From Bacilli bacterium (GTDB taxonomy: Bacteria > Bacillota_I > Bacilli_A > RF39 > UBA660): a DNA stretch of 15,742 bases. The translations under genes were made by a program, and so were the position numbers. Of this stretch, positions 13,875 through 15,742 are shown piece after piece (within the stretch, counting starts at the first letter, position 1; each line of letters starts with the position of its first letter). The notes beneath the pieces are model-generated. The model worked only from the letters and a program-made list of their open reading frames with translations. It did no database searches and was not told the origin of the DNA. The stretch is from NCBI GenBank assembly GCA_918219625.1, contig CAKJXT010000060.1, positions 1 through 15,742 on the forward strand, given 5' to 3'.

Positions 13875-15188
13875 ATGAAAAAGGGATTTACATTAATAGA
13901 ACTTTTAGGCGTAATTGTGATATTAGGAATACTAGTTTTAGTAGCATTTCCACCACTTCTAAATCAAATAAAAAAATCTAAAGATGAAATTAATGATGCA
14001 ACAAAACTACTCATAATTGATGCCGCAAAAGATTATGTAGAAGATAATAAAAATGATTATATAAAAGACGAAGGATTAATATATTGTATAAATATAAGCG
14101 CTTTAACAGATAATAATTACTTAAATGAAAAAATAAAAAATGAAAGCTTTGATGATATAGATACAACACAAAAAATAAAACTAACATATCACAACGATAA
14201 ATTTGAATATGATATAACAAATAATTGCATAAATAATTCATTAGCACGAAACGGCATAGAAGTAGCACTAGCAACAGAAAACTCCGGATTATATGAATCA
14301 ACAACAGAAAAAGGCAGGTTTATATATAGAGGTGGCAATCCTATTAATAATTGGGTTGAATTAAATGAAGGAACAGAAGAAACCCCTGATTACGTCAAAT
14401 ATAGAATAGTATCATTTGAACCAGATGGAACTATAAAAGTCGTTAGAGATGAAAGAATAAGAATACTAAAAGAAGATGAAACTGTGGGAGGTATCGCCTG
14501 GGATACAACTAATGCAAGAAAAAGTGATGGAACAAATAATACATACTGCACATCAAGTTCTGGATGCAATGTTTGGGGAAATCAGAATAACACATTATAT
14601 AATGGTGAATCATTAGGCGATAACTTTCACTATATATATTATAAAAAAGCTACAGACATCGCTTTAACACACAGCACAATGAAAGGTAAGGTATCAATCG
14701 ATTCTACATTAAACCAATATTTAAATAGTGGTAGTTGGACACCACTATCAACACTAAACGAATATATAGAAAATCACGAATTTAATGTAGGTGGAGTATA
14801 CAACCTATCAACGCAGAACAAATCAATGAGCCAAGAAAAAGAAGAGGAAAGTCAGTTAAAATGGAATGGAAAAATAGGATTATTAAATATAACAGAATAT
14901 GCAGAAGCATCATTAAATCCAACCTGCGTAAACGCTATGTCCAATACCGCAACAAATGGAAGACCATGCAAAGAATTAAATTGGACATATAAAAATAATT
15001 ATAGTCAATGGACATTATCGCCAAGCTCATATCAAAGATCAACAGTATGGTATGTAAATAGTTCGGGAGAATTTGGAGGAAGCGTGTCTGCAACAAATCC
15101 ATTTGGAGTACGCCCCACATTTTATCTGAAATCAGGCACAAAATTAACCGGGCAAGGTATAGAAAATAATCCATATAAAATACAATAA
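13875..15188 (+). CDS. prepilin-like surface protein with DUF6273-like C-terminal domain
   Basis: 437 residues. The N-terminus is a type IV/pseudopilin signal: short basic leader, cleavage after G4, then FTLIELLGVIVILGIL with E9 at mature position 5, and a hydrophobic helix to about 25. Residues 28-120 resemble a small pilin head with C71 and C118, a likely disulfide. A large exported domain follows (about 127-437), with close cysteine pairs C225/C231 and C351/C365. Its ending, WTLSPSS (379-385), VWYVNSSGEFGG and GVRPTFYL (411-418), matches the DUF6273 pattern, a C-type-lectin/sulfatase-modifying-like fold often on surface proteins. An adhesin or minor-pilin role is inferred. Its AGGAGG (13865-13870) overlaps the upstream stop. 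No prepilin peptidase, assembly ATPase or other pilin gene is in the window. Confidence 0.85.
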   Translation: MKKGFTLIELLGVIVILGILVLVAFPPLLNQIKKSKDEINDATKLLIIDAAKDYVEDNKNDYIKDEGLIYCINISALTDNNYLNEKIKNESFDDIDTTQKIKLTYHNDKFEYDITNNCINNSLARNGIEVALATENSGLYESTTEKGRFIYRGGNPINNWVELNEGTEETPDYVKYRIVSFEPDGTIKVVRDERIRILKEDETVGGIAWDTTNARKSDGTNNTYCTSSSGCNVWGNQNNTLYNGESLGDNFHYIYYKKATDIALTHSTMKGKVSIDSTLNQYLNSGSWTPLSTLNEYIENHEFNVGGVYNLSTQNKSMSQEKEEESQLKWNGKIGLLNITEYAEASLNPTCVNAMSNTATNGRPCKELNWTYKNNYSQWTLSPSSYQRSTVWYVNSSGEFGGSVSATNPFGVRPTFYLKSGTKLTGQGIENNPYKIQ

Positions 15189-15199
15189 AAAATCACAAT

Positions 15200-15231
15200 A
15201 AAAAATAGTAATAATCTTTACTATTTTTTTT
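15200..15231 (+). terminator. intrinsic terminator after the prepilin-like gene
   Basis: A 12-bp stem (15200-15211 with 15218-15229) around a 6-nt loop is followed by Ts. It is mostly A-T pairs with a single G-C, so it is weaker than the others. Confidence 0.7.
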
Positions 15232-15245
15232 AAATAATTTATAAT
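15217..15245 (+). promoter_or_regulatory. probable smc promoter
   Basis: -35-like TTTACT (15217-15222), a 17-bp spacer and a perfect -10 TATAAT (15240-15245). There is no TG extension. The -35 lies within the 3' arm of the preceding terminator. The -10 is good but the -35 matches only four of six. Confidence 0.5.
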
Positions 15246-15274
15246 ATTTATATGACAAAAAAATAGGTGATAGT

Positions 15275-15742
15275 ATGTATTTAAAAAAAATAATTGCTCA
15301 TGGATTTAAATCATTTGCCGATAAAATAACAATAGATTTAGAAAATAATATAACAGGAATAGTAGGACCAAATGGATCAGGAAAAAGTAACGTAGTAGAC
15401 GCAATAAGATGGGTTCTTGGAGAACAATCAGTAAAATCTTTAAGAGGAGACGGAAATATGACAGATGTCATTTTCCAAGGAAGTAAATCAAGACCAGCAT
15501 CAAATGTCGCATCAGTAACACTAATATTTGATAATACAGATCATTATATAAATCTAAACTTCTCAGAAATCGCTATTAAAAGAAGAGTATATAGAGACGG
15601 AACAAATGAATACTATTTAAACAATGAACAATGTAGATTAAAAGATATAACAAATATACTTCTAGATAGCGGTATGGCAAAAGAATCATTTAATATTATA
15701 TCTCAAGGACAAATAGAAAGTATAATATCAGCTAGACCAATA
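15275..15742 (+). CDS. smc: chromosome segregation ATPase SMC, N-terminal part (runs off window)
   Basis: The first 156 residues of the condensin-like SMC ATPase, which compacts and segregates the chromosome with ScpA and ScpB. Family N-terminus: MYLKKIIAHGFKSFAD. Walker A is GPNGSGKSN (31-39), followed by DAIRWVLGEQ and the LRG segment around 58-60. The Q-loop region ISQGQIE sits near the end. AGGTGAT (15265-15271) lies three bases before ATG. The open frame has no stop up to the window edge; full SMC is about 1,000-1,200 residues. In many Bacilli smc is followed by ftsY and preceded by rnc; here a prepilin-like gene precedes it instead. Confidence 0.97.
   Translation, partial: MYLKKIIAHGFKSFADKITIDLENNITGIVGPNGSGKSNVVDAIRWVLGEQSVKSLRGDGNMTDVIFQGSKSRPASNVASVTLIFDNTDHYINLNFSEIAIKRRVYRDGTNEYYLNNEQCRLKDITNILLDSGMAKESFNIISQGQIESIISARPI

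Noticed and set aside
13875..15188. Diversity-generating retroelement target, suggested by the lectin-like VRP ending of the prepilin protein
   Set aside because: No reverse transcriptase, accessory gene or template repeat was seen in the window, and no repeated copy of the gene's 3' end was noticed.

Overview
The window reads as chromosomal DNA of a very AT-rich, low-GC Gram-positive bacterium of the Bacilli/Mycoplasmatota neighbourhood, probably an uncultured gut-type lineage. Supporting signs are the A-ending codons (ATA, AGA, CTA, ACA, GTA), the partial T-box leader, the Firmicutes-type cluster rlmN-prpC-prkC-rsgA-rpe, and a Cse60-like small protein. TGA is used as a stop (rsgA, the P-type ATPase, tcdA) and no gene needs TGA as Trp, so the standard code applies and this is not a code-4 Mycoplasma. 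A D,D-carboxypeptidase and a PASTA kinase suggest that peptidoglycan is kept.

Layout. Positions 1-43 are the 3' end of a tRNA-sensing (T-box) leader feeding a one-chain glycyl-tRNA synthetase (62-1432), closed by a strong terminator. A monocistronic gene of unknown function follows (1521-2282), encoding four membrane helices and a C-terminal zinc ribbon, with its own extended -10 promoter and terminator. Next is a tight operon (2378-7364): RlmN (rRNA/tRNA methylation), PrpC phosphatase, PrkC PASTA kinase, RsgA ribosome-assembly GTPase and a divergent ribulose-phosphate epimerase. These genes overlap or sit 1-3 nt apart. The operon ends at a hairpin shared with the only minus-strand gene, a CPBP-family intramembrane protease (7378-8409).

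The protease promoter is back to back with the promoter of a second rightward operon (8509-12374): a membrane-anchored VanY-like D,D-carboxypeptidase, a CtpE-like P-type cation ATPase and a YgjP-like zinc metallopeptidase. A 58-residue Cse60 homologue (12425-12601) follows and ends in a terminator. A new promoter then drives tcdA (ct6A tRNA modification), an unrecognised 172-residue protein translationally coupled to it, and a prepilin-like surface protein with a DUF6273-like C-terminal domain. After another terminator, smc begins at 15275 and runs off the window end.

How the parts fit. The central operon joins ribosome maturation (RlmN, RsgA) to a cell-wall-sensing kinase/phosphatase pair, as in other Firmicutes. 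The second operon may concern cell envelope and cation homeostasis. The least explained pieces are the zinc-ribbon membrane protein, the 172-residue partner of tcdA, and the prepilin-DUF6273 protein. No CRISPR array, insertion sequence, phage gene, tRNA or rRNA was seen. No gene-free stretch exceeds about 130 bases.
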